A stretch of 64,000 nt of DNA from Hyphomicrobiales bacterium (lineage in GTDB: Bacteria > Pseudomonadota > Alphaproteobacteria > Rhizobiales > Rhizobiaceae): assembly GCA_900470285.1 (NCBI GenBank), contig UCAG01000003.1:310001-374000 (forward strand), given 5' to 3'. The position numbers and the translations under genes were made by a program. This document shows, in pieces, positions 46,661-56,427 of the stretch (position 1 is its first letter; every line of letters begins with the position of its first letter). The notes under the pieces were generated by a model, which saw only the letters and a program-made list of their open reading frames with translations, was not told the origin of the DNA and searched no databases.

Positions 46661-47770
46661 TTACGCGCTCAGACCGCCGAACAATGTCGGCAGATCAAGC
46701 GGGCGGAAACCATAGTGATTGAGCCAGCGCACATCTGCATCGAAGAAAGCGCGCAGATCAGGCATGCCATATTTCAACATTGCGATGCGGTCGATCCCCA
46801 TACCCCAGGCAAAGCCCTGATAGATATCCGGATCAAAACCTGCATTGCGCAGCACATTCGGATGCACCATGCCGCAACCGAGAATTTCGAGCCAGTCATT
46901 ACCTTCGCCGAACTTCACATTGCCACCGGAGCGATCACACTGGATATCAACTTCCATCGACGGCTCAGTAAAAGGGAAGAAGCTCGGGCGCAGGCGCATT
47001 TTGACCGAAGGCACTTCAAAGAACGCCTTACAGAATTCTTCCAGAACCCATTTGATATTGGCGACATTCGACGATTTATCGACAACCAGACCTTCAACCT
47101 GATGGAACATTGCCGAATGCGTAGCATCGGAATCCATGCGATAGGTCTTACCCGGAATCACAATACGGATCGGCTCATCGCGGCCTTCCTTGTCACGCAG
47201 AGCAGCAAACTTCTCCATCGTATGCACCTGAACCGGCGATGTGTGGGTGCGCAGCAATTTGCGCTCGCCATTTTCATCCGGCTTGAAGAAGAATGTATCA
47301 TGCATTTCACGCGCCGGATGACCTTCAGGAAAGTTCAGCGCTGTAAAATTGTAATAATCGGTTTCGATGTCCGAGCCTTCTGCAATCGAAAAGCCCATAT
47401 CGGCAAAAATTGCCGTAATCTCATCAATCACCTGAGAAATCGGGTGAATACGGCCACGCGATGCAGCGGAAGGGCGCACCGGCAAGGTCACATCAACCTT
47501 TTCGCGCTCCAGCTTCTCAGCAATCGCAATTTTACGCAGGTCGGTTTTACGGGTCGCCAGCGCTTCAGTGACGCGGTTTTTCAGACCATTAATGGCCGGT
47601 CCCTGCGTCTGACGCTCTTCAGGAGACATAGCGCCCAAGGATTTCAGTTTCTCAGAAACCGATCCTTTTTTACCGAGAACGGCAACACGCACGGCCTCAA
47701 TCGCCTGTTCATCACCGGCAGCGGCAATCTCTGCCATAATGCCCTGTTCGAGTAGTGAGAGATCGCTCAT
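46661..47770 (-). CDS. pheS: Phenylalanyl-tRNA synthetase alpha subunit
   Basis: The 369-residue catalytic subunit has the class II core: motif 2 [25 protein letters not shown] and motif 3 [13 protein letters not shown]. The conserved C-terminal segment [18 protein letters not shown] is the aminoacyl pocket. Cotranscribed with pheT. Confidence 0.97.
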   Translation of the reverse strand: MSDLSLLEQGIMAEIAAAGDEQAIEAVRVAVLGKKGSVSEKLKSLGAMSPEERQTQGPAINGLKNRVTEALATRKTDLRKIAIAEKLEREKVDVTLPVRPSAASRGRIHPISQVIDEITAIFADMGFSIAEGSDIETDYYNFTALNFPEGHPAREMHDTFFFKPDENGERKLLRTHTSPVQVHTMEKFAALRDKEGRDEPIRIVIPGKTYRMDSDATHSAMFHQVEGLVVDKSSNVANIKWVLEEFCKAFFEVPSVKMRLRPSFFPFTEPSMEVDIQCDRSGGNVKFGEGNDWLEILGCGMVHPNVLRNAGFDPDIYQGFAWGMGIDRIAMLKYGMPDLRAFFDADVRWLNHYGFRPLDLPTLFGGLSA

Positions 47771-47818
47771 TATTCAGATCCTTGATAATTGTGCCGTGCA
47801 ACAACATCTGATGTTTTT

Positions 47819-47930
47819 CTAGAGCGTGTTGAGTTTAATCGTACCCACTGCGCTCGCTCCAGATTCTATTCATTGTCGCATGTCGCAACAGGAAAACCGG
47901 TTTCCGCGCTTTGCGATATGCTTTGATATT
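47819..47930. repeat. Dispersed intergenic palindromic element, copy 5
   Basis: Begins AGAGCGTGTTGAGTTTAATCG, closely matching the copy at 35251, and contains AAAACCGGTTTCCGCGCTTTGCGATATGCTTTG. It lies upstream of pheS and before the rplT terminator. Confidence 0.6.
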
Positions 47931-47936
47931 TCAAAC

Positions 47937-47969
47937 GAAAAACCCGCGCCAGTACCACCAGCGCGGGTT
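47937..47969 (-). terminator. Terminator after rplT
   Basis: Stem AACCCGCGC/GCGCGGGTT with an 11-base loop, then TTTTTCGTTTG on the minus strand. Confidence 0.75.
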
Positions 47970-48009
47970 CTCCAAATACAATTTCAAAAGCTTTGGAAGA
48001 GCGGCTGGC

Positions 48010-48411
48010 TTAGTTGACAGCGGACTCAAAAGCGTTTGGAGTTGTGTCTTTCAGATATTCAAGCGCTTTCTTTGCGGATGCAACGAGCGCGCCGAATGCT
48101 GCTGGCTCATGAATAGCCAGATCCGACAGAACCTTACGATCTACTTCGATGTTCGCTTTAGCAAGACCATCGATGAAACGGCCATAGGTCAGGCCATGCA
48201 TGCGAACAGCAGCATTGATACGCTGAATCCACAGAGCGCGGAAAGTGCGCTTGCGATTCTTGCGATCGCGGTATGCATACTGTTTCGAACGATCGACAGC
48301 AGCTTTAGCAGTGCGGATCGTATTTTTACGACGACCGCGGAAACCTTCAGCCTGCTTCAGGACTTTTTTATGCTTTGCGTGAGCTGTCACGCCGCGTTTA
48401 ACACGTGCCAT
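48010..48411 (-). CDS. rplT: 50S ribosomal protein L20
   Basis: The 133-residue protein starts [30 protein letters not shown] and contains [25 protein letters not shown], both L20 signatures. The alphaproteobacterial C-terminal tail ([12 protein letters not shown]) is slightly longer than in E. coli. It binds 23S rRNA early in 50S assembly. It follows rpmI by 24 bases. Confidence 0.98.
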   Translation of the reverse strand: MARVKRGVTAHAKHKKVLKQAEGFRGRRKNTIRTAKAAVDRSKQYAYRDRKNRKRTFRALWIQRINAAVRMHGLTYGRFIDGLAKANIEVDRKVLSDLAIHEPAAFGALVASAKKALEYLKDTTPNAFESAVN

Positions 48412-48435
48412 GGTATGATATCCTTAAACTAATGC

Positions 48436-48639
48436 TTACAGGCCGTTCGGCAGGTAATTCTTGATAACAACTTTGGCATCGGCCTCGGAGAGAACCATAG
48501 TGCCGCGTGCATCGCGAATGAACTTGTTTGAACGCTTGATCATACCGTGACGCTTGCCAGCTGCAGCAGCCATCACTTTACCAGTACCGGTGATTTTGAA
48601 CCGTTTCTTGGCAGCAGATTTGGTCTTCATCTTGGGCAT
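48436..48639 (-). CDS. rpmI: 50S ribosomal protein L35
   Basis: The 67-residue protein starts [22 protein letters not shown] and ends YLPNGL, the L35 pattern. The longest open frame would start 71 codons earlier, but the ATG here has AAGGAG upstream and matches the family. A leader of about 250 bases separates it from infC. Confidence 0.97.
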   Translation of the reverse strand: MPKMKTKSAAKKRFKITGTGKVMAAAAGKRHGMIKRSNKFIRDARGTMVLSEADAKVVIKNYLPNGL

Positions 48640-48890
48640 TTTGCTACTCCTTAATTTTAGTCCCTGTCGTATCTGCGATACTCCACGCCTCTTGTTTAAA
48701 TCCCCCTCGTGAGTTGCACTCCGGGGCTTATTTACAAGACGTTTTGTCTGCATAAGACAAAGACTCGATTGTACTTTCAGGCCGACCAAAGCCCGAAAAG
48801 CATACAAAACCGCCACGGCATGCCCTGCCGGTCGGTTTGAACAGCGCTTCAATACGCATAAATACAGTAAAAAGCAACTCTAAAGAGTCT

Positions 48891-48915
48891 AAATAAAAAG
48901 CCGCCCGTAGGCGGC
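48891..48915 (-). terminator. Terminator between infC and rpmI
   Basis: Stem GCCGCC/GGCGGC with loop TACG, followed by TTTTTATTT on the minus strand. It ends the infC transcript, so rpmI-rplT must have another promoter. Confidence 0.75.
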
Positions 48916-48974
48916 CATTTCATTTTGCAAAAACAGAAACTGCTATCGCTTCTGCACGCAATATGCGTCAACGC

Positions 48975-49514
48975 TTATCCGCGCGGTGCGAGAACCATCA
49001 TCATCTGACGGCCTTCAAGCTTTGGCTCTGCTTCAACCTTAGCGATTTCCGCAGTATCTTCCTTAACACGCTGCAACAGCTTCATGCCAAGTTCCTGATG
49101 CGCCATTTCACGGCCACGGAAACGCAAAGTAACTTTGACCTTATCTCCGTCTTCAAAGAAACGTCCTGCAGCCTTCAACTTCACTTCATAATCGTGATCG
49201 TCGATATTCGGACGCATTTTGAGTTCTTTGATCTCAACCGTCTTTTGCTTCTTACGCGCTTCGGCAGCTTTTTTCTGGTTTTGATATTTCAGCTTGCCAA
49301 GATCAACGATCTTACAGACCGGCGGCTCCGCATTAGGAACAATCTCAACAAGATCCAGACCCGCCTCTTCAGCGAGTGCAATGGCTTCCTGAATCGTCAC
49401 TGTGCCATGGTTCTGGCCTTCGGCGTCAATAAGCTGAACCCGGGGTACCCGGATATCTCGGTTGGAGCGCGGTCCGTCTTTCTGGACCGGCGTCGCTCTG
49501 AACGGTCGGCGAAT
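48975..49514 (-). CDS. infC: Translation initiation factor IF-3, starting at an ATT codon
   Basis: IF-3 checks start codons and keeps 30S subunits apart. The full reading frame encodes 179 residues, beginning (ATT) [19 protein letters not shown], then [33 protein letters not shown] and the C-terminal [38 protein letters not shown]. No ATG, GTG or TTG exists between the upstream in-frame TAA and this ATT; a GAGGAG site lies 9 bases before it. An ATT start is a well-known autoregulatory feature of infC. Without it the gene would be 141 residues and lack the N-terminal domain. Confidence 0.95.
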   Translation of the reverse strand: MRRPFRATPVQKDGPRSNRDIRVPRVQLIDAEGQNHGTVTIQEAIALAEEAGLDLVEIVPNAEPPVCKIVDLGKLKYQNQKKAAEARKKQKTVEIKELKMRPNIDDHDYEVKLKAAGRFFEDGDKVKVTLRFRGREMAHQELGMKLLQRVKEDTAEIAKVEAEPKLEGRQMMMVLAPRG

Positions 49515-49881
49515 GGTCGTATTCTCCTCGAATTATTAAACATATACGGTGAATTCATGTCCGGATACGGGCTACGAATACCGCAGCTGCATCTTCAGCC
49601 ATCTAAGACACGGAGTGCAGCGCGAAAGTCAATAGCATCTTTTGAAATGCAAATCACCCCCCTTGGGGCAATATCAATGCAGTAAAATCACCCGAAAACC
49701 GGCTTAAAAGCTGCTTCTCATCACAGTTTCATTACTATCATGAGAAATCGGCATCTGTGTGCCTGCTTTTAAAATGAGCATTGCCTCGCAGAATTTCAAG
49801 TTTATAGCTTGTGACAGCAATGTTTCGTCATAAAGCAAAATTTATGCGCCTAAAATTTATAAGCATAGTCAGGAGTATCCC
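49515..49881. other. Intergenic region between infC and the hydrolase gene
   Basis: The 367 bases hold the infC promoter and ribosome site (AGGAG at about 49525-49530) and the promoter for the rightward hydrolase (AGGAG before its ATG). A palindrome CCCCTTGGGG lies near 49660. No gene was seen. Confidence 0.4.
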
Positions 49882-50649
49882 ATGACCGATCAGGCCCCGC
49901 AGTTTCTTGATGTCAAAGGCACATCAATTGCCCTGCGCCACAGAAAAGGTCACAAAGCTCCGGGTCTTGTCTGGCTTGGCGGTTATTGCTCCGACATGCT
50001 CGGCGGCAAAGCCCAGCATCTCGATCAATGGGCTGAGAAAAACAATCACGCTATGCTGCGTTTTGACTATTCCGGCCATGGCGAATCCGGCGGTGAATTC
50101 AAAGCCGGTACAATCTCGCTCTGGCTGGAACAGAGCCTTGCCACCTATCGCGCCTTCACAACCGGCCCGCAGATTCTGATCGGCTCCTCAATGGGCGGCT
50201 GGATTGCTCTGCGTATGGCGCAGGAACTCATCAAAGCCGGAAAAAAGCCTGCCGGCCTGATCCTGCTTGCCCCCGCACCGGATTTTACACAAGCCTTGGT
50301 GGAACCAGCGCTGACTGAAGATCAGAAAAACCAGCTTGAAACACAAGGCTATATGGAAGAGCCGTCAGAATATTCACCACAGCCTTATATCTACACCAAA
50401 AATCTGATTGAGGACGGACGTAGCAATCAGGTGCTCAACGGTATTATTGAAACCGGCTGCCCCGTGCATATTCTGCAGGGGATGGAAGATCCTGATGTGC
50501 CTTATGCCCATGCGCTGCGCCTCGTCGAACATCTGCCGGTTGATAATGTGACACTGACGCTGATCCGCGACGGTGATCATCGCCTCTCGCGCCCACAGGA
50601 TCTTGATTTGCTGACACGCACCGTGGAAGCCATGATCGCGCAAATATAA
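49882..50649 (+). CDS. Alpha/beta hydrolase
   Basis: The 255-residue serine hydrolase has the nucleophile elbow GSSMGGW with Ser103, an oxyanion region in VWLGGYCSDMLGGK, and the catalytic Asp and His probably in MEDPDVPY and GDGDHRLSRPQD. Mammalian ABHD10-like and bacterial palmitoyl-thioesterase-like proteins share this layout. The substrate is unknown. A good AGGAG site precedes the ATG, and benE follows by 33 bases. Confidence 0.85.
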   Translation: MTDQAPQFLDVKGTSIALRHRKGHKAPGLVWLGGYCSDMLGGKAQHLDQWAEKNNHAMLRFDYSGHGESGGEFKAGTISLWLEQSLATYRAFTTGPQILIGSSMGGWIALRMAQELIKAGKKPAGLILLAPAPDFTQALVEPALTEDQKNQLETQGYMEEPSEYSPQPYIYTKNLIEDGRSNQVLNGIIETGCPVHILQGMEDPDVPYAHALRLVEHLPVDNVTLTLIRDGDHRLSRPQDLDLLTRTVEAMIAQI

Positions 50650-50682
50650 CAATAAAAAGTCTGCAATAATCGGGAGGGGATC

Positions 50683-51828
50683 ATGCGGTTTTCAGTGGTA
50701 GCATCGGCTGCGGTTGCAGCTTTTGTTGGTTTTGGCGGCACTTTGGCGCTGATTATTGCGGCAGCGACTGCACTTGGCGCAACGCAGGCCGAGACGGCAA
50801 GCTGGGTCACAGCCATATCACTGGCGCTTGCTGTCTCGTCCGGTTATCTCAGCTGGCGCTACCGCATTCCGATTATCACCGCATGGTCGACACCCGGGCT
50901 GGCGCTAATCGGTGCCAGCATCGGCTTTACCATGCAGGAGGCTGTCGGCGCATTCATCGTCACCGCTGTTGCAATTATCATCACCGGTCTGATCAAACCG
51001 GTGGCAAAATTTGTCGAGCGAATTCCCGCATCCATTGCCTCCGGAATGCTGGCCGGTGTTTTGTCGAGCTTTGTGATCAATGCTGCCAAAACACTGTCGC
51101 TCGACCCGTTGCTGGTTTTGCCGCTGATCGGCTTGTTTTTAATTATCCGCCTTTATAATCCGGCAATGGCTGTCATCAGTGTGCTGATCGGCGGTGTGAT
51201 TTTCGCATTGCTGCTCGGCCGTGCGGACAATCTGCCGACACCGGAACTCTCCACCCTGACGATGATCAGGCCGGAATTCTCCCTGTCTGCCATGATCGGA
51301 CTGGCATTGCCGCTTTATCTGGTGACCATGGCTTCCCAGAACCTGCCCGGTTTTGCTGTGTTGCGCGCTGCCGGTTATGAACCACCGACGGCGGCCTGCC
51401 TGCAGGTAACCGGCCTTGTCTCGCTAATTTCTGCACCTTTCGGTGCCCATACCAGCAATATGGCGGCAATTTCAGCCGCGATTTGCACCGGCCATGACGC
51501 CCATCCCGATCCGAGACAGCGGTGGCTGACAGGCCCGTTCTATGCGCTGTGCTATCTGGTTTTTGCGATTTTCGGTGCATCACTGGTGGCGGTCTTCGCA
51601 GTGCTGCCGCCAGCATTAATTATGCTGATTGCTGGTCTTGGCCTGATTGGTCCGTTCATCAATGCCTTGTCACTCGCTTTGAAAAACGAACATGAGCGCT
51701 TTGCCGCTATTGTTACTTTTGCCGTCACGGCTTCCGGCATTACAATCTTAGGCATCGGCTCCGCATTCTGGGCACTGATTGCCGGTCTGATCGTTGCCGG
51801 ATCGGAATATCTTTCAAAATTCCGCTGA
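50683..51828 (+). CDS. Benzoate/H+ symporter BenE family transporter
   Basis: The 381-residue membrane protein has 11-12 helices and BenE family motifs: AAFVGFGGTLALIIAAATALGAT, the conserved ITAWSTPGLALIGA, and FGAHTSNMAAISAAICTG near helix 8. BenE family members import benzoate or related aromatics, but no aromatic catabolism genes are near, so the substrate is open. GGGAGGGG precedes the ATG. Confidence 0.85.
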   Translation: MRFSVVASAAVAAFVGFGGTLALIIAAATALGATQAETASWVTAISLALAVSSGYLSWRYRIPIITAWSTPGLALIGASIGFTMQEAVGAFIVTAVAIIITGLIKPVAKFVERIPASIASGMLAGVLSSFVINAAKTLSLDPLLVLPLIGLFLIIRLYNPAMAVISVLIGGVIFALLLGRADNLPTPELSTLTMIRPEFSLSAMIGLALPLYLVTMASQNLPGFAVLRAAGYEPPTAACLQVTGLVSLISAPFGAHTSNMAAISAAICTGHDAHPDPRQRWLTGPFYALCYLVFAIFGASLVAVFAVLPPALIMLIAGLGLIGPFINALSLALKNEHERFAAIVTFAVTASGITILGIGSAFWALIAGLIVAGSEYLSKFR

Positions 51829-52008
51829 GAATTTAAAGCTTTGAAAAAGTTTAAAAATCAGTTCTGAAACGCCGAAAAAACCTGCCCCTCATCCTCGTGA
51901 AAACACCGATTTTGCGGGGTTTTTCTTGAATTCCGGCTCCGTACACACCACGTATTTTAGCGATTGATGATTACTTCGGATCATCAAGCTGATTTACGGA
52001 GCCATCTC

Positions 52009-52440
52009 ATGAACACATCCGCATTGATCCGTCCAGCCTGGACACCGGCAACAATTGCACTGATGGTCTTAGGCTTTATCTTTTTCTGGCCGCTTGGTCT
52101 TGCCATGCTGGCTTATATCATTTGGGGCGACCGCCTGCCCGGCGTGAAACGTGACATCAATCAGGCAACTGATGAATTTGTCGGTAAATGCCGCCGCAAA
52201 GGTCAGGATTTCTCCCGCTTCACCGGCGGTATGCAATCGACCGGCAACAGCGCCTTTGATGATTGGCGTGATGCTGAGTTAAAACGCCTTGATGAAGAAC
52301 GCCGCAAGCTTGATGAAGCCCGCTCTGAATTTGAAGCGCATATTCGTGAACTGCGTCGCGCCCGCGACCGTGAGGAATTCGAACGCTTCATGGCTGAGCG
52401 CCGTAAAAACACATCGAAAGATGATGTGATTGAGCTGTAA
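52009..52440 (+). CDS. DUF2852 membrane protein
   Basis: The 143-residue protein has two closely spaced N-terminal helices (WTPATIALMVLGFIFFWPLGLAMLAYIIWG) and a C-terminal charged coiled coil (RRKLDEARSEFEAHIRELRRARDREEFERFM). This is the DUF2852 pattern restricted to Rhizobiales and relatives; function unknown. The ATG behind GGAG (52009) is chosen over one 15 codons earlier. Confidence 0.85.
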   Translation: MNTSALIRPAWTPATIALMVLGFIFFWPLGLAMLAYIIWGDRLPGVKRDINQATDEFVGKCRRKGQDFSRFTGGMQSTGNSAFDDWRDAELKRLDEERRKLDEARSEFEAHIRELRRARDREEFERFMAERRKNTSKDDVIEL

Positions 52441-52469
52441 CCAGCGCGCATACTTACCTACCATCTCAG

Positions 52470-52496
52470 AGGCGCATCGGCAGATGCGCCTTTCTT
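52470..52496 (+). terminator. Terminator after the DUF2852 gene
   Basis: Stem AGGCGCATC/GATGCGCCT with loop GGCA, then TTCTTA. Confidence 0.75.
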
Positions 52497-52542
52497 ATAG
52501 TTCCGCTTATAACTCCATTGGCGAATCACCTATGATCCCCGC

Positions 52543-53340
52543 ATGATCCTGTCCTTGTTCCGCAAACCTCCGCTTAAAAAAGCAGCTAAAAAACAGCCTG
52601 CGCCGAAAGCACTGCGTGCCGAGCGGGCTTATTCCGTTGCGGGACGCAATCTGCCGCTAAGTGTATGGGAAAATCCGCGCGCCAAAAGACTGACCCTGCG
52701 TATTGAAACCGGTGGCAAAGCTATCCGTGTTACCGTTCCGCCACGCTTGCCGGAGCGTGAGCTTGATTTGTTTATCGCCCGCCATCACGGCTGGATTGAA
52801 GCTCAGATTTCCAAAGTACCCGTCACGGTGCCCTTCATGGACGGCAGCACTATTCATATCCGTGGCATTGCGCACCGGATTGTGCATGAACCGGCCAAGC
52901 GCGGCACCACACGGCAGGATCACGATGAAAACGGTCAGGCCATACTGATTGTGCATGGCGATACCCACCATATGGGGCGACGCATTGCCGATTATCTCAA
53001 AAAACTGGCCAAGCTCGATATTAACGGGCTGGTGTTGGTGCATACAGGGCGCATCGGCAAACCGGCAACATCTGTGCGCTTTAAAGACACAACCAGTCGC
53101 TGGGGCTCCTGCACTTCGAAGGGAGATCTGGCATTCTCATGGCGTATTATGATGGCACCGGCAGAGGTGATCAATTATCTGGTCGCTCATGAGGTTGCCC
53201 ATCTGATCGAAATGAATCACGGGCCGGATTTCTGGGCGCTTTGCACCAGACTCTGCCCTGATACACCAACATCACGGGCATGGCTCAAACGGCATGGCAG
53301 TGCACTCCATGCGGTTTCCTTTGCCTCAGTGGCGGATTAA
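52543..53340 (+). CDS. YgjP-like zinc metallopeptidase (DUF45/M48 family)
   Basis: The 265-residue protein has the metallopeptidase motif VAHEVAHLIEMNHGPDFW (H-E-x-x-H and downstream His) and the family sequence TSRWGSCTSKGDLAFSWRIMMAP. The basic N-terminus (PPLKKAAKKQPAPKALRAERA) precedes the YgjP domain. Natural substrate is unknown. It lies upstream of the trp genes, on the same strand. Confidence 0.88.
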   Translation: MILSLFRKPPLKKAAKKQPAPKALRAERAYSVAGRNLPLSVWENPRAKRLTLRIETGGKAIRVTVPPRLPERELDLFIARHHGWIEAQISKVPVTVPFMDGSTIHIRGIAHRIVHEPAKRGTTRQDHDENGQAILIVHGDTHHMGRRIADYLKKLAKLDINGLVLVHTGRIGKPATSVRFKDTTSRWGSCTSKGDLAFSWRIMMAPAEVINYLVAHEVAHLIEMNHGPDFWALCTRLCPDTPTSRAWLKRHGSALHAVSFASVAD

Positions 53341-53407
53341 GCTGTCCCTATGGCTTTTTACGCGCTAAACTCCATACCTACTCAATAAACAGTCTGAAAT
53401 TAAGCAA

Positions 53408-54070
53408 ATGTCCTCCTCCGCTATCGAAGTTAAAATCTGCGGCCTGAAAACGCCGGAAGCCGTGGAAACCGTGCTGAAAAACGGCGCCAGCCATATCGGC
53501 TTCATCTTTTTCCCGAAAAGCCCGCGTCATCTCGAGCCTGCACAAGCAGCTAGGCTTGCCGCTGCTGCCCGTGGAAAGGCCAAAATCGTCGCTGTGACTG
53601 TGAATGCCGATGATGCGCAACTGGACGAAATTGTCGCTGTGCTAAAACCGGACATTCTGCAATTGCATGGTAATGAAACGCCGGAACGGGTGGCTCAGGT
53701 GAAGCAGCGCTACGGCCTGCCGGTGATGAAAGCCTTTTCCATTCGTGAAAACAGCGATTTTGACGTGGTCGCACCCTATCAGGGCATTGCAGATCGTTTT
53801 CTGTTTGACGCCAAGGCGCCAAAGGGTTCAGAACTGCCGGGCGGCAATGGAGTCTCTTTTGACTGGAACCTTCTGAAAGCACGGCAGGATCTGGGCAATT
53901 ATATGCTTTCAGGCGGTCTGAACGCAGAAAATATTAATGTGGCTCTTGCCAAAACAGGCAGCTTTGCTATCGACATTTCATCAGGTGTTGAAAGCGAGCC
54001 GGGCAAAAAAGACATCAAACTGATTGATGCATTTTTTGCAGCTGTGCGTGAAGCAAGCAATACAAAATAA
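53408..54070 (+). CDS. trpF: Phosphoribosylanthranilate isomerase
   Basis: Third step of tryptophan synthesis from anthranilate. The 220-residue TIM barrel has [13 protein letters not shown] (catalytic Cys and the substrate phosphate site), [13 protein letters not shown], and the phosphate-binding end [11 protein letters not shown] with [16 protein letters not shown]. It precedes trpB by 49 bases. Confidence 0.96.
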   Translation: MSSSAIEVKICGLKTPEAVETVLKNGASHIGFIFFPKSPRHLEPAQAARLAAAARGKAKIVAVTVNADDAQLDEIVAVLKPDILQLHGNETPERVAQVKQRYGLPVMKAFSIRENSDFDVVAPYQGIADRFLFDAKAPKGSELPGGNGVSFDWNLLKARQDLGNYMLSGGLNAENINVALAKTGSFAIDISSGVESEPGKKDIKLIDAFFAAVREASNTK

Positions 54071-54119
54071 GACTGCCTTATCAGGCATCCATTTGAATCA
54101 AAGATCGGAAGCATATCTC

Positions 54120-55364
54120 ATGTCGAGCGAGCTCAATTCTTTCAAAACCGGGCCGAATGAAGACGGCATGTTTGGTATTTACGGCGGGCGTTTCGTTGCT
54201 GAAACCCTGATGCCGCTGATCCTCGATCTGCAGGCAGCCTATGATGCGGCTAAAGAAGATCCTGAATTCAAAGCCGAGTTACAGGCGCTCTCCACCCATT
54301 ATGCCGGCCGTCCTTCCAAGCTCTATTATGCTGAAGGTCTGACACGCTATGTGCGTGAACAGGCAGCAGGCAAGGGCGGTAAAGGCGGCGCGAAGATTTA
54401 TTTCAAACGCGAAGACCTGAACCATACCGGCAGCCACAAAATCAATAACTGCCTCGGCCAGATTCTGCTTGCCAAACGTATGGGTAAAACCCGCATCATC
54501 GCGGAAACCGGCGCAGGTCAGCATGGCGTGGCATCGGCCACCGTTGCGGCACGTTTCGGCCTGCCATGCGTGGTTTATATGGGCGCAACGGATGTTGAAC
54601 GCCAGAAGCCGAATGTGTTCCGCATGAAGCTGCTCGGCGCCAAGGTCAATGCCGTGACCGCCGGTAACGGCACGCTCAAAGACGCGATGAACGAAGCCCT
54701 GCGTGACTGGGTCACCAATGTGGAAGACACCTATTACCTGATCGGTACAGCTGCCGGCCCGCATCCTTATCCGGAAATGGTTCGCGATTTTCAAGCCGTG
54801 ATCGGTACGGAAGCCCGTGAACAGATGCTGGAGCGTGAAGGTCGTCTGCCGGATGCGATTATTGCGGCTGTTGGCGGCGGTTCCAATGCCATCGGCCTGT
54901 TCCACCCGTTCCTAGACGACACATCGGTAAAAATCTACGGTGTTGAAGCCGGTGGCCTTGGTCTGGATGGTGACAAGCATTGCGCTTCCATGACCGCAGG
55001 CAATCCGGGTGTGCTGCATGGCAACCGCACTTACTTGCTGCAGAATGAAGACGGCCAGATTCTTGAAGGCCACTCGGTTTCTGCCGGTCTCGATTATCCG
55101 GGTGTCGGCCCTGAACATTCATGGCTGAAGGATACCGGCCGCGTGAATTACGTGCCGGTTATGGATGACGAGGCACTGGAAGCTTTCCAGGTTACCACCC
55201 GCACGGAAGGCATTATTCCGGCACTGGAATCTTCCCATGCCATTGCACAGGCTCTGAAGCTGGCACCGGAAATGGATCAGGGTCAGATCATGATCGTCAA
55301 TCTCTCCGGTCGCGGCGATAAAGACGTGCACACTGTCGGCGAAATTCTCGGAATGGAAATGTAA
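54120..55364 (+). CDS. trpB: Tryptophan synthase beta chain
   Basis: The 414-residue PLP enzyme condenses indole and serine. The Schiff-base lysine is in [19 protein letters not shown], with the phosphate-binding [13 protein letters not shown] and the [10 protein letters not shown] loop. The ATG at [11 protein letters not shown] is chosen, since the longer frame runs back into trpF. Two bases separate it from trpA. Confidence 0.97.
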   Translation: MSSELNSFKTGPNEDGMFGIYGGRFVAETLMPLILDLQAAYDAAKEDPEFKAELQALSTHYAGRPSKLYYAEGLTRYVREQAAGKGGKGGAKIYFKREDLNHTGSHKINNCLGQILLAKRMGKTRIIAETGAGQHGVASATVAARFGLPCVVYMGATDVERQKPNVFRMKLLGAKVNAVTAGNGTLKDAMNEALRDWVTNVEDTYYLIGTAAGPHPYPEMVRDFQAVIGTEAREQMLEREGRLPDAIIAAVGGGSNAIGLFHPFLDDTSVKIYGVEAGGLGLDGDKHCASMTAGNPGVLHGNRTYLLQNEDGQILEGHSVSAGLDYPGVGPEHSWLKDTGRVNYVPVMDDEALEAFQVTTRTEGIIPALESSHAIAQALKLAPEMDQGQIMIVNLSGRGDKDVHTVGEILGMEM

Positions 55365-55366
55365 TC

Positions 55367-56206
55367 ATGACAAAACGTATGGATGAGAAATTCGCGGCAC
55401 TCCGCGCTGAGGGTCGCCCTGCGCTGGTCACTTATTTCATGGGCGGTGATCCTGATTACGCAACATCGGTTGAAATCATGAAAGCCCTGCCAAAGGCCGG
55501 TGCTGATGTGATTGAAATCGGCATGGCCTTCTCCGATCCGATGGCAGACGGTCCTGCCATTCAGGCAGCAGCCCTGCGCGCACTGCATGCTGGCCAGACT
55601 TTGCCGAAGGCTCTGCAGATGGTGCGTGATTTCCGCGTGAGCGATGACACAACACCGATCGTGCTGATGGGCTATTACAATCCGATCTATATTTACGGCG
55701 TTGACCGCTTCATCAAAGATACACTGGAAGCCGGTATTGATGGTCTGATCGTTGTCGATCTGCCGCCGGAAATGGATGAAGAATTGTGCATTCCGGCCAT
55801 TAAAGCCGGCATCAATTTCATTCGTCTGGCCACACCGACCACAGATGAAAAGCGTCTGCCGAAGGTTCTCGAAAACACCTCCGGCTTTGTTTATTACGTG
55901 TCAATGAACGGTATTACCGGTTCGGCGCTGGCCGACACTGCCCAGGTCAGCGAAGCAGTTGCCCGTATCAAAAGCCACACAGACCTTCCGGTTTGCGTGG
56001 GCTTTGGTGTACGTTCTGCAGAACAGGCAAAAGCAATCGGTGCTTCGGCTGATGGTGTGGTTGTCGGCTCTGCAATTGTGGCTGCTATTGCAGGTACACT
56101 GGATGCGAATGACAAGGTTCAGGGTGATCCTGTAGCCGCAGCAACAACTGTTGTCAGTGAGCTTGCATCCGGTGTTCGCAGCGCCCGCCTTGCTCCTGTC
56201 CAATAA
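55367..56206 (+). CDS. trpA: Tryptophan synthase alpha chain
   Basis: The 279-residue TIM barrel cleaves indole-3-glycerol phosphate. Catalytic Glu is in [20 protein letters not shown], the Asp in [12 protein letters not shown], and phosphate binding in [14 protein letters not shown]. It is preceded by trpB (2-base gap), and a hairpin follows. Confidence 0.96.
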   Translation: MTKRMDEKFAALRAEGRPALVTYFMGGDPDYATSVEIMKALPKAGADVIEIGMAFSDPMADGPAIQAAALRALHAGQTLPKALQMVRDFRVSDDTTPIVLMGYYNPIYIYGVDRFIKDTLEAGIDGLIVVDLPPEMDEELCIPAIKAGINFIRLATPTTDEKRLPKVLENTSGFVYYVSMNGITGSALADTAQVSEAVARIKSHTDLPVCVGFGVRSAEQAKAIGASADGVVVGSAIVAAIAGTLDANDKVQGDPVAAATTVVSELASGVRSARLAPVQ

Positions 56207-56234
56207 GCAGCGTAAAATAGATAATTAACAGAGT

Positions 56235-56258
56235 GCCGCAAATTTGCGGCTTTCTTTG
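56235..56258 (+). terminator. Terminator after trpA
   Basis: A 16-base palindrome GCCGCAAATTTGCGGC followed by TTTCTTTG, 29 bases after the stop codon. Confidence 0.75.
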
Positions 56259-56304
56259 TGTTTTATACGATTTATGTTTAAAGACACAAAGACGTCTAAA
56301 ATTA

Positions 56305-56412
56305 AGAGCATTTCCAGCAAAAGTGGGAACCGGTTTTGCGTCAGGAAATGCGTACAAACAAAGAGATAGAGCATTTCCTTTGATTTCATCAAAACCAGAA
56401 ATGCTCTAAGAA
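56305..56412. repeat. Dispersed intergenic palindromic element, copy 6
   Basis: Starts AGAGCATTTCCAGC, contains the full core AAAAGTGGGAACCGGTTTT, and ends in CAGAAATGCTCT, complementary to its start. It lies between the trpA terminator and the accD start. Confidence 0.65.
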
Positions 56413-56427
56413 CAACGGAAAGCCCAT

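Noticed and set aside
46715-47755. Open frame of 346 codons opposite pheS
   Set aside because: Antisense shadow of a highly conserved gene with no signal or domain.
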